Positions 36,659-44,512 of a stretch of DNA of 64,000 nt are shown piece after piece. A model generated the notes under the pieces. The model was not told the DNA's origin. It saw only the letters and a list, made by a program, of their open reading frames with translations, and did not search any database. The translations under genes were made by a program, and so were the position numbers. The DNA comes from JAYOEY01 sp038116945 (lineage in GTDB: Bacteria > Pseudomonadota > Alphaproteobacteria > MPNO01 > UBA2964). Within the stretch, counting starts at the first letter, position 1. Each line of letters starts with the position of its first letter. The stretch spans positions 42,374 through 106,373 of the forward strand of contig JAYOEY010000013.1 in the NCBI GenBank assembly GCA_038116945.1, given 5' to 3'.

Positions 36659-37645
36659 ATGGAATCGCTGAAACTCACCATGGCGGCGCAGGATTACGAT
36701 CACTTCCGCGATCTCACCAGCGGCGAGGTCAAGGCGCAGGGGATCGACATCATCCCGCTGTTCTATCGCCCCCACGATGCGTTCTATCGCTTCATGACCT
36801 ATGCCGAATGGGAAATCTCGGAAATGTCGATGGGCGGCTATTGCTCGTCGGTCGCGGACGGCAGCGCCAAGGGAATCGGCATTCCGGTGTTTCCGTCGCG
36901 GGTGTTCCGCCAGTCGGCGATTTTCGTCCGCAACGACGGCTCGATCGAGCGGCCGGAAGACCTCGCCGGCAAGCGGGTCGGGGTGCCCGAGTGGGGCATG
37001 ACGGCGGTGATCTACGTGCGGGGTTGGCTGATGCACCAGATCGGCATCAAGCTGTCCGATATCGACTGGGTGCAGGCCGGCATGAACGAGCCGGGCCGTA
37101 CCGAGAAAGCGACGCTGCATCTGCCGGACGGCGTGAAGCTGGAGCAGATCGCGGACAAATCCTGCAACCAGATGCTGATCGACGGCGAGCTGGACGCGAT
37201 CTTTACCGCTGCGCCGCCCGCCGGATTCCGCACCGAGCAGATCCGCCGCCTGTTTCCCGATTTCCAGCCGGTCGAGGCCGCCTATTTCGATGAGACCGGC
37301 ATTTTTCCGATCATGCACTGCATGGTGATCCGCAATGACACCTACGAACGCTATCCGTGGACGGCGACCGTCCTGATGCAGGCGTTCGACAAGGCGCGCG
37401 ACCGGTCGGTCGAGCGGCTGATGAATCACGGCACCCATGTGCCGATTCCGTGGGCTTACCTGACGGTGGCGGACTACCGGAAACGCCTGTTCCCTGGCCA
37501 GGATTACTGGCCCTACGGGATCGATGCCAACCGCACCACGCTGGACGCATTTCTGCAATACTGCGCCGAGCAGGGCGTGACCGACCGCAGGCTGTCGGTC
37601 GAGGAAATCTTTGCGAAGGAAGTCCAGACCAGCGCGCGGGAGTAA
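36659..37645 (+). CDS. 4,5-dihydroxyphthalate-decarboxylase-like/NMT1-type protein
   Basis: 328 aa. The opening (LKLTMAAQDYDHFRDLTSGEV), the block EISEMSMGGYCSSVADGS and the GIPVFPSR stretch follow the Pht5-like family, annotated as 4,5-dihydroxyphthalate decarboxylase and built on a periplasmic-binding-protein fold. No signal peptide is present, in keeping with a cytosolic enzyme. GAGAGG precedes the ATG. The TfdA-like oxygenase follows after 4 bp, so they are co-transcribed. Many proteins in this group are uncharacterised, so decarboxylase activity is provisional. Confidence 0.78.
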   Translation: MESLKLTMAAQDYDHFRDLTSGEVKAQGIDIIPLFYRPHDAFYRFMTYAEWEISEMSMGGYCSSVADGSAKGIGIPVFPSRVFRQSAIFVRNDGSIERPEDLAGKRVGVPEWGMTAVIYVRGWLMHQIGIKLSDIDWVQAGMNEPGRTEKATLHLPDGVKLEQIADKSCNQMLIDGELDAIFTAAPPAGFRTEQIRRLFPDFQPVEAAYFDETGIFPIMHCMVIRNDTYERYPWTATVLMQAFDKARDRSVERLMNHGTHVPIPWAYLTVADYRKRLFPGQDYWPYGIDANRTTLDAFLQYCAEQGVTDRRLSVEEIFAKEVQTSARE

Positions 37646-37649
37646 GACC

Positions 37650-38525
37650 ATGCCGTTCGAAGCGAAAAAACTTCATCCCGTCTTCGCCGCCGAACTGACC
37701 GGGTTCGACATGCGGCGCGACACCGACCCGGCGTCGGTTGCATCCTTCATAGAGGCGATGAACGAGTACGCGGTCTGCGTCGTCCGTCACGATCGCGCCC
37801 TGACCGATGACGAGCATATCGGTTTCAGCCACCTGCTCGATCCGATCGAGGGCGCGCGGGCGATGCGCCTCAAGGGTACCGGCATGCGTGTGCCGCGGTC
37901 GGAAATCGTCGATCAGAGCAATCTCGACAAGGACGGCAACATCTATTCCGACGACGACCGCAGGCTCGCCTTCAAGCGCGCCAACCGGCTGTGGCACACC
38001 GACATGAGTTTCTACGAGATTCGCGCGACCTATTCGCTGCTGTCGGCGCATGTCGTTCCGCCCGAGGGCGCCGACACGGAGTTCGCCGATCTGCGGGCTG
38101 TGTATGACGATCTGCCGGCGGCGATGAAAAAACGACTCGACGGGCTGGTGGCCGAGCATTGCTACTGGTATTCGCGCGTCCTCGGCGGAGGACCGGAGCC
38201 GACCGACGAGGAGCGGGCCATTCGTCCGCCGCCAGCGCGTCACAGGCTCGTTCACGTCCACCCGCGCTCGGGCCGCAAATCGCTTTACCTGGCCTCGCAT
38301 ATCAGGGCCATTGTCGGCATGCCCGACGACGAGGCGATGGCGCTCAAGGACGAGCTGATGGCGACCGCGACGCAGGACAAGTACGTCTACGCCCACAAAT
38401 GGAGCGCACCCGGAGAAGTCGTCGCGTGGGACAACCTCGCCACGCTGCACCGCGCGACCCCGTTCGACGACCAGAAATACGTCCGCGACATGCGCCGCAC
38501 CACCTGCCGCGAACAGGCCGTCTAG
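37650..38525 (+). CDS. TauD/TfdA-family 2OG-Fe(II) oxygenase (copy 1)
   Basis: 291 aa. Fe ligands His116, Asp118 (WHTDMSF) and distal His267 (TLHRATPF), plus an Arg pair at 282-283, are placed as in TfdA. The family hydroxylates a carbon next to S, O, N or P leading groups, as in taurine or 2,4-D cleavage. It lies 4 bp after the Pht5-like gene, so they share an mRNA. Ether or sulfonate cleavage before decarboxylation is a guess. Confidence 0.86.
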   Translation: MPFEAKKLHPVFAAELTGFDMRRDTDPASVASFIEAMNEYAVCVVRHDRALTDDEHIGFSHLLDPIEGARAMRLKGTGMRVPRSEIVDQSNLDKDGNIYSDDDRRLAFKRANRLWHTDMSFYEIRATYSLLSAHVVPPEGADTEFADLRAVYDDLPAAMKKRLDGLVAEHCYWYSRVLGGGPEPTDEERAIRPPPARHRLVHVHPRSGRKSLYLASHIRAIVGMPDDEAMALKDELMATATQDKYVYAHKWSAPGEVVAWDNLATLHRATPFDDQKYVRDMRRTTCREQAV

Positions 38526-38549
38526 TCGGGTTCTTCGCCGGCAGGATTT

Positions 38550-38573
38550 CCCTCCGCCCCGAAGGGCGGAGGG
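38550..38573. terminator. Strong hairpin between convergent genes
   Basis: CCCTCCGCCC (38550-38559) and GGGCGGAGGG (38564-38573) form a perfect 10-bp stem around a CGAA loop. It is between the oxygenase gene and a convergent tctC. It lacks a T tract on either strand, so Rho-assisted termination or mRNA 3'-end protection is more likely than a classical intrinsic terminator. Confidence 0.45.
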
Positions 38574-38584
38574 AGGACAGCTTC

Positions 38585-39625
38585 TCAGTAGGTCGCCTTG
38601 AGCAGCTTCTGATAAAACGCGTAGGCCGCCTTGACGTCTTCCTTGGGCAGGTTCATCGCGTCGTAGACGATCTTCGTGATGTCTTTGGCGTTCAGGGGAT
38701 TCAGGCGCGAATTGCGCTTCTTGATGTCGGCGACAAAGGCCGGATCGTTGACGGTGGCCCAGAACGCATTCCGCCACGCCGCGACACGGTCCTTCGGCAT
38801 GCCGGGCGGGCCGGCCATGGTCCGGCCGATGGCGCTGCCCGCTGCGATAATGGCGACGAACGCCTTCTCTCCTTTGGTCTTGCCGAACTCTGCGATGGAC
38901 GGGACGTCCTTCAGGTGATCCTCCCGGTATCCCATCATCTGGAACAGCGGAATATAGGTGCCGTCGCTCATTTCCTTCGCGTTGTTGACGTTGAGCGTCG
39001 CCCAGCTCGTCGCGGCCGCGTCGACCTCCGCCTTTTCCATCGCCAGATAGGATTGCTTGGTCCCCCGATAGCCGCTGATGATCTTGAACTTGGCACCGGC
39101 CAGCGCGTTCATGAGGGCAGGGCCGATATAGGTGTAGTTGCGCCGCCCGACGCTGCCGATCGTGTATGATTTCTTGCGGATATCTTCCCAGCTCTTGAGG
39201 CCCGATCTCTTGTGCGCGGTACCGACGATATTGGCGTTGGTGAAGCGCCCGAAATACTGATAACCCTTGGCGCTGAAACGGATTTTCGGGTTGAACAGCG
39301 ATTCCTGAACGACGCTGATCTGCACGATGGACACCACGCTGCCATCCTGCGGCCCGGCCGTGTAGGTATAGTTCATCGCCTTGTTTCCGCCGCTGCCCGG
39401 CATCGACTGCACGACGACGGTTGGCGCGCCGGCGAGATGCCGGCTGACATGGCGCGACATGATCTGCGCCAGCAGCCCGTACGATCCGCCCATCGATGCG
39501 CCGACGACGATCTTGACGGTCTTTCCGTTGTAAAAATCCGCGACGGCGTCTGCGGATGCGCCGGTCGGCGCGAGAGCCAACGCTGCGGGGACCAGTGCGA
39601 GGCGAACTGCTCTTGCGATCTTCAT
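38585..39625 (-). CDS. Orphan TctC/Bug-type periplasmic binding protein
   Basis: 346 aa. A signal peptide (residues 1-25, ...GASA) is followed by the tripartite tricarboxylate binding fold (TVKIVVGASMGGSYGLLAQ, SMPGSGGNKAMNY). No TctA/TctB pair is adjacent. It may deliver its ligand to the TctAB at 3906-6085 or to permeases elsewhere; Bug proteins often outnumber the permeases. It is divergent from the molybdenum hydroxylase subunit. Confidence 0.85.
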   Translation of the reverse strand: MKIARAVRLALVPAALALAPTGASADAVADFYNGKTVKIVVGASMGGSYGLLAQIMSRHVSRHLAGAPTVVVQSMPGSGGNKAMNYTYTAGPQDGSVVSIVQISVVQESLFNPKIRFSAKGYQYFGRFTNANIVGTAHKRSGLKSWEDIRKKSYTIGSVGRRNYTYIGPALMNALAGAKFKIISGYRGTKQSYLAMEKAEVDAAATSWATLNVNNAKEMSDGTYIPLFQMMGYREDHLKDVPSIAEFGKTKGEKAFVAIIAAGSAIGRTMAGPPGMPKDRVAAWRNAFWATVNDPAFVADIKKRNSRLNPLNAKDITKIVYDAMNLPKEDVKAAYAFYQKLLKATY

Positions 39626-39752
39626 GATGCTCTCTCTGTCCGGTTTGCGGTCCTATTTCCCTAACGCCCGAATGGTGATGGAAGGAAATCGCTTTGTCAC
39701 CCCATGTCGCGGTTGCCGATAACGGTTATTCTTCGTCTCGAAGGAGATCGAC

Positions 39753-42053
39753 ATGATCGGAAATTCGGTCATACGGTTCGAGGACGAGCGCCTTCTCACG
39801 GGCGGCGGACGCTACACGACCGACCATGGCGCGCCCGGTCAGGCGCACGCGGTGTTTTTGCGTTCGCCGCACGCCCATGCCGATATCGCCGCAATCGATT
39901 CCGCGGCGGCGCGCGCCCTGCCGGGCGTTCTTGGCGTGTTCGCCAATGCCGACCTGAAAGCCGACGGGGTGACGTTCCTGCCGAGCGGGGTCGGCGCGCG
40001 GGCCGCCGAACAGCCCAACCGCGACGGAAGCATGATGGCCGACCCGCCTCTGCCCGTGCTGGCGACGGACCGCGTGCGTCATGTCGGCGAACCGGTCGCC
40101 ATCGTGGTGGCCGAAACCGCCGTGCAGGCGCGTGACGCGGCGGAGGCGGTGACCGTCGACTACGCGCTGCTGCCGCCGGTCGCGGCGACGGACGGGGCAG
40201 CCGGTGGCGGCCTGCCGGATCTCTGGTCCGAGGCCCCCGGCAATCTGATCTTCGATTTCGGGACGGGCGACGAAGACGCGGTCGCGGCGGCCGTCGCATC
40301 CGCGCCGCATGTCGTGACGCTCGACATCGTCAACAACCGGCTTGCCGTCGGGTTCATGGAACCGCGCGCCGCGCTCGGCGAATACGACCCGGCGGAGGAT
40401 GCGTTCACGCTGGTCATCGGTTGCCAGAGCGTTCACGGCATTGCCCGCAATCTCGCCCAGTTGCTGCAGACCGAACCGGGCAGGGTCCGGGTGATTTCTC
40501 CCGATGTCGGCGGCGGTTTCGGCGGGCGCAGCGTGCTTTACCCGGAATATCCCGCGGTGCTGTGGGCTGCGCGTCGGCTCGGGCGGCCGGTCAAATGGTC
40601 AGGCGGTCGCGACGAGGAATTCCAGGTGACGACCCAGGCTCGGGATTCGCTCCTGCGCGGCACCCTCGCGCTCGACGCGCACGGGCGCATGCTGGCGCTC
40701 AAGATCGAGGGCATCGCCAATTTTGGCGCGCGCCATGCCGGCAACGGGCCGTTTTCCACCGTGCGCAACATGGAGCGGATGCTGTCCTCGGTTTACGCCA
40801 TTCCGGCGCTGCGGCTCGAGATGCGGGGCGTGTTTACCAACACAACGCCGATCAGTTCCTATCGCGGCGTCGGGCGTATCGAGTGCAACTACGTGATCGA
40901 ACGGCTGATCGACGCCGCGGCGGCGAAGACAGGGCTGGACCGGATTGCCCTGCGTCGGCTCAACGCGTTCGACAAGGGCGATCTGCCGAGGGAAACGGCC
41001 ATCGGAACGCTGTACGACAGCGGCGACTATGACGGAAACATGGATGCGGCCCTGCGCGAGTCGGACTGGCAGGACTTTCCGGCGCGGCGCGCGGCATCGG
41101 AGGCGCGGGGAAGGCTGCGCGGCATCGCGCTCTGCAACTATATCGAGGGCGCCGGCGGCGCGACCGGCGAGTACGGGCGGGTCGGCGTATCGCCGGACGG
41201 GTCGGTAACGCTCGCCGCCGGATGCGTCGATCAGGGGCAGGGCCATGAGACCGTGCTGCGCCAGGTCGCCGCGCACGAGCTCGGCATCGATATCGGCCTG
41301 ATCGCGGTGGACGAAACCGATACCGGACTGATTGCCGACGGGGTCGGAACCAACGCCTCGCGGTCGATGGTACGGGCGGGCAAGGCCATCGCCGACGCGG
41401 CGCAGGCGCTGGTGGAGGAAGGCCGAGCGACGGCGGCCCGCCTGCTGCAGGCGGAACCCCGTACGGTAGCGTATGGAGGCGGTCACTACGCAGTCGAAGG
41501 GACCGACCGGCGCGTGTCGTTGTTCGAGGTTGCGCGCAGCGAAGCCGACGGGCTGTTCGCAGAAATCCGCCATCAGGACGAGACGGTGACATTTCCGACC
41601 GGAACGCATGTCTGCGAGGTGGAGATTGATCCCGATACCGGGAAAATCTCCATCGACCGTTTCGTCGCGATCGACGATGTCGGTCGCGCGGTGAACCCGA
41701 TGATCGTGCACGGGCAGTCGCATGGCGGCATTGCACAGGGGATCGGACAGGCCCTGATGGAGCATGTGCGTTTCGATCCCGAGACCGGCCAGCTCCTGAC
41801 CGGCTCCTTCCTGGATTACGCCATGCCGCGCGCCGACGATCTGCCGGCGCTGGAGACAATCCTGAGTGATTGCCCCAGCCCGTTCACCCCGCACGGCATC
41901 AAGGGCGCCGGCGAGGGCGGCGCGACCGGGGCGCCGGCGGCGGTGATCAACGCCATCCTCGACTCGCTGAGACCGCTGGGCGTTACTCACATCGACATGC
42001 CGGCGACGCCGGAGGCGGTCTGGCGGGCGATCCGGGACGCGGGGCTCCGTTAG
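39753..42053 (+). CDS. Molybdopterin-binding large subunit of a xanthine-dehydrogenase-family hydroxylase
   Basis: 766 aa. Key parts are visible: GGGFGGR at 253-259, the active-site loop SYRGVGR at 369-375 (not the AYRCSFR of true CO dehydrogenase) and the catalytic Glu721 in KGAGEGG. It should hydroxylate an aldehyde or N-heterocycle using Mo-cytosine dinucleotide. The FAD (medium) and 2Fe-2S (small) subunits that normally accompany it are missing on both sides: a tctC lies upstream and a lipoprotein downstream. GAAGGAG precedes the ATG. Confidence 0.88.
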   Translation: MIGNSVIRFEDERLLTGGGRYTTDHGAPGQAHAVFLRSPHAHADIAAIDSAAARALPGVLGVFANADLKADGVTFLPSGVGARAAEQPNRDGSMMADPPLPVLATDRVRHVGEPVAIVVAETAVQARDAAEAVTVDYALLPPVAATDGAAGGGLPDLWSEAPGNLIFDFGTGDEDAVAAAVASAPHVVTLDIVNNRLAVGFMEPRAALGEYDPAEDAFTLVIGCQSVHGIARNLAQLLQTEPGRVRVISPDVGGGFGGRSVLYPEYPAVLWAARRLGRPVKWSGGRDEEFQVTTQARDSLLRGTLALDAHGRMLALKIEGIANFGARHAGNGPFSTVRNMERMLSSVYAIPALRLEMRGVFTNTTPISSYRGVGRIECNYVIERLIDAAAAKTGLDRIALRRLNAFDKGDLPRETAIGTLYDSGDYDGNMDAALRESDWQDFPARRAASEARGRLRGIALCNYIEGAGGATGEYGRVGVSPDGSVTLAAGCVDQGQGHETVLRQVAAHELGIDIGLIAVDETDTGLIADGVGTNASRSMVRAGKAIADAAQALVEEGRATAARLLQAEPRTVAYGGGHYAVEGTDRRVSLFEVARSEADGLFAEIRHQDETVTFPTGTHVCEVEIDPDTGKISIDRFVAIDDVGRAVNPMIVHGQSHGGIAQGIGQALMEHVRFDPETGQLLTGSFLDYAMPRADDLPALETILSDCPSPFTPHGIKGAGEGGATGAPAAVINAILDSLRPLGVTHIDMPATPEAVWRAIRDAGLR

Positions 42054-42062
42054 GAAGTTGCC

Positions 42063-42515
42063 ATGACAGCGCGCAAATTTTTCCTTTTCCTGGCAATTGT
42101 CGTGCTTCCTGGCGGTTGCTTTCAAGGGCACGGGGGGCGCATCGCGACGCAGCAAATTTTGTTTCTGGTCGATGCGAGAGTGAATGACGGATATCCCGTC
42201 GAAGTTGATATTGTCTTTGTGTTCGACGAGGGGCTGGCGAAAGAGCTGGGGGCGTATTCGGCCCAATCCTGGTTCCAACGCAAACAGACCCTGAGCGCCA
42301 GCCATGCCGGCACCATTGCCGTGAGGCATTTCCAGGTTCCGCCGGGATTGCCGCCGGAAACGATCGAGGTGACCAACCGTCAACGCAATGCGGTTGCGTG
42401 TTTTGTCTTCGCCAATTACGTCGCGCACGGAGAGCACAGGCTTCGGCTCGACAACGACAGGGATCCGACGATCATTCTCGGCCCCAAGGCGATCACCGTA
42501 TCGAATGTACCCTAG
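42063..42515 (+). CDS. Small putative lipoprotein of unknown function
   Basis: 150 aa. A hydrophobic leader (residues 6-15) precedes Cys19 in LPGGC, a non-standard lipobox with Pro at -3, so lipidation is plausible but not certain. The remainder is beta-rich and loosely recalls TssJ-like C2 folds (WFQRKQTL region), but I cannot confirm this. Its codons are less GC-biased than those of its neighbours. The stop overlaps that of the convergent monooxygenase gene through CTAG at 42512-42515. Confidence 0.62.
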   Translation: MTARKFFLFLAIVVLPGGCFQGHGGRIATQQILFLVDARVNDGYPVEVDIVFVFDEGLAKELGAYSAQSWFQRKQTLSASHAGTIAVRHFQVPPGLPPETIEVTNRQRNAVACFVFANYVAHGEHRLRLDNDRDPTIILGPKAITVSNVP

Positions 42516-43762
42516 AGCCGGCTGTCGACGTTCGAATTGCGACAGTCCCGTTCTTCGTTTTCCCCATAACCGTTTTCCGTCGCTACGTCGTATTCGTTGA
42601 GCCATTCCGCCTGGGCGGGCGAGCGGTCCTTGCCGAACCGGTTGCGCCACGCCATCGTAAGGTCGCGCCGCAACCTTGCTGTCGCGGAGGGGAGATGGTT
42701 TTCCTTGGCGCGCTGGCGCGAGCCGAGCTGAGCCCGGGTGGTGCGCGGCTGGCGCAGCCTCTCGTAATCGCGCAAGGCGCCGGTCAGGCTGTCGGGGGAG
42801 CGCGCCACGGCTTCCGCCAGAATGCAGCCATCCTCGATCGCCATGCAGGCGCCCTGCCCCAGATAGGGCAGCATCGGGTGCGCGGAATCGCCCAGCAGCG
42901 TCACTCGTCCTTCGCCCCATTTTTCCAGCGGGTCGCGGTCGTACAGCGCCCATTTGTAATAGACGTCGCTCGATTCGATCAGACGCAGCAGCGACCGGTT
43001 CCAGCGCGCATAGGTCTCCATCACTTCGCTGCGGTCGCATTCGTATGTCCAGGACGCGTCGGTCCATGCGTCGCTGTTGATATGCGCCACGAAATTGATC
43101 AGCTCGCCGCGCCGCACCGGGTAATGAACCACATGCCCGTGCGGCCCCCACCAGGCCGTCATGTCCTGCGCGTACTCGACATGCGCGACGGTTTCGGCCG
43201 GCACCAGGCCGCGCCAGCAGATGCAGCCGGTGAAGTTCGGCTCGATGGGTCCGAACAGGCTGTCGCGCACGGCGGAATGGATGCCGTCGGCGCCGACGAC
43301 GATGTCGGCCTCGATCTCGGACCCGTCGGCAAACCGCGCGACGGCGCCATCGTCCCCTGTCTCCACCCCGGTGCATTTTGCGCCGAGCCGGATCGCGGTT
43401 TCCGGCAGCGTACGCGCCAGAATGTCGAGCAGGTCCGCACGGTGCATGCACAGGAACCCGGCGCCATACCGTTTTGCAACACCGCTTCCCCGCTGCTGCC
43501 GGGCGATCACGCGCCCGCTGCGCCAGCTGCGGATGATCTGATGCTCGACCTGACAGCCTGTTTCGATCGTTTCCCGTTCCACCCCCAGCGCGCGAAACGC
43601 CTTCAACGCGTTCGGGCTGAGATTGAGTCCGGCGCCGATTTCGGTCAGCGCCGGCGTCTGCTCGTAAACGATGGCTTCGATGCCCCGAAGATGCAGCGCG
43701 CGGCAGGCGGCAAGGCCGCCGAGACCGCCACCGACAATCGCAACCTTCGGTGTTCTGGCCAT
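42512..43762 (-). CDS. FAD-dependent aromatic hydroxylase, salicylate/3-hydroxybenzoate hydroxylase type
   Basis: 416 aa. The three flavin motifs of class A monooxygenases are present: GGGLGG at 11-16, GADG at 157-160 and GDSAHP at 291-296. It should use NAD(P)H and O2 to hydroxylate an aromatic acid. It is the last gene of a five-gene minus-strand operon that starts at 49262, lying 27 bp after the dienelactone hydrolase gene. Which ring position is attacked is unknown. Confidence 0.9.
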   Translation of the reverse strand: MARTPKVAIVGGGLGGLAACRALHLRGIEAIVYEQTPALTEIGAGLNLSPNALKAFRALGVERETIETGCQVEHQIIRSWRSGRVIARQQRGSGVAKRYGAGFLCMHRADLLDILARTLPETAIRLGAKCTGVETGDDGAVARFADGSEIEADIVVGADGIHSAVRDSLFGPIEPNFTGCICWRGLVPAETVAHVEYAQDMTAWWGPHGHVVHYPVRRGELINFVAHINSDAWTDASWTYECDRSEVMETYARWNRSLLRLIESSDVYYKWALYDRDPLEKWGEGRVTLLGDSAHPMLPYLGQGACMAIEDGCILAEAVARSPDSLTGALRDYERLRQPRTTRAQLGSRQRAKENHLPSATARLRRDLTMAWRNRFGKDRSPAQAEWLNEYDVATENGYGENEERDCRNSNVDSRL

Positions 43763-43789
43763 CGGTGCGGGCGGCAGGGCGCAGGTTTT

Positions 43790-44488
43790 CTAACGCAGCC
43801 CGTCGACTACCTTCATTGCGCTGGCCCAGCTGTCGGTCGAGGCGGCCTCGTTCCAGGACGCCGGATTGGAGGGCGCCGTATAGCCGTGCCGGACGCCGTC
43901 ATAGGTCGTGATCTCGACGTTGGGCATGTCGGCCGCGGCGGCGCGCACGCGCGCGAGGTCTTCCGGCGGGCAGGCATGGTCATCGATCCCCCAGTGAAGC
44001 CGGACCGGCGCATCGCCGACCTGGGGCAGGATGTCGAGATATTCCTGAACGGCGGTGCCGTGGAACGACAGCCCTGCGTCGCAACCGAGCCGCGCCGGGC
44101 CGAGCAGGGCGAACGGGCCGCCATAGCACAGCCCGACGACGACGATCCTGCCGTTGCATTGGGGCATCGCCTTCAGCGCCGCCATCGTGTCGGCGAGGTC
44201 CTGCATGTTGGTCTCGACCAGGTTGGCGCGGTCTTCGGCGCGCGCGGCGGCTTCCGTTCGGCCTTTCTCGGAGCGGTCCTTGGGGCCCGAGTCTCCCCGC
44301 CAGAACAGGTCCGGCGCCGCCGCCACGACCCCTTTCGACGCCAGATCGTCGACGATGCCGCGCAGATCGTCGTCGACGCCGAAGATCGTGCACATGATGA
44401 TCACGCCGGGAACCGATCCTCCATCCGGCGCGGCGCAGTAGCAATCGAACTCTCCGCCGCCGGCGGCGGCTATCCTGATGTCGGGCAT
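43790..44488 (-). CDS. Dienelactone hydrolase family protein (copy 1)
   Basis: 232 aa, alpha/beta hydrolase of the carboxymethylenebutenolidase family. The nucleophile is Cys121 in GLCYGG, with Asp169 or Asp170 and His201 completing the triad. It would open a dienelactone from a modified ortho-cleavage route. CAGGAGAAA precedes the ATG. It neighbours a flavin monooxygenase and a D-aminoacylase-like gene in the same operon. Confidence 0.85.
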   Translation of the reverse strand: MPDIRIAAAGGGEFDCYCAAPDGGSVPGVIIMCTIFGVDDDLRGIVDDLASKGVVAAAPDLFWRGDSGPKDRSEKGRTEAAARAEDRANLVETNMQDLADTMAALKAMPQCNGRIVVVGLCYGGPFALLGPARLGCDAGLSFHGTAVQEYLDILPQVGDAPVRLHWGIDDHACPPEDLARVRAAAADMPNVEITTYDGVRHGYTAPSNPASWNEAASTDSWASAMKVVDGLR

Positions 44489-44512
44489 GTTTGTTTCTCC
44501 TGTTGAATTGTT

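Noticed and set aside
39719..39729. ATAAC-G-GTTAT palindrome upstream of the molybdenum subunit
   Set aside because: Five-base arms, expected by chance at this scale; kept out of the feature list.
39753..42053. coxL (CO dehydrogenase) symbol for the molybdenum subunit
   Set aside because: The active-site loop is SYRGVGR, not the AYRCSFR signature of true CO dehydrogenase, and coxM/coxS are absent.
40599..43451. 950-codon open frame on the minus strand
   Set aside because: It runs antisense to the molybdenum hydroxylase and through the monooxygenase gene in another frame. Composition is Arg/Gly-rich without motifs, typical of a high-GC shadow.
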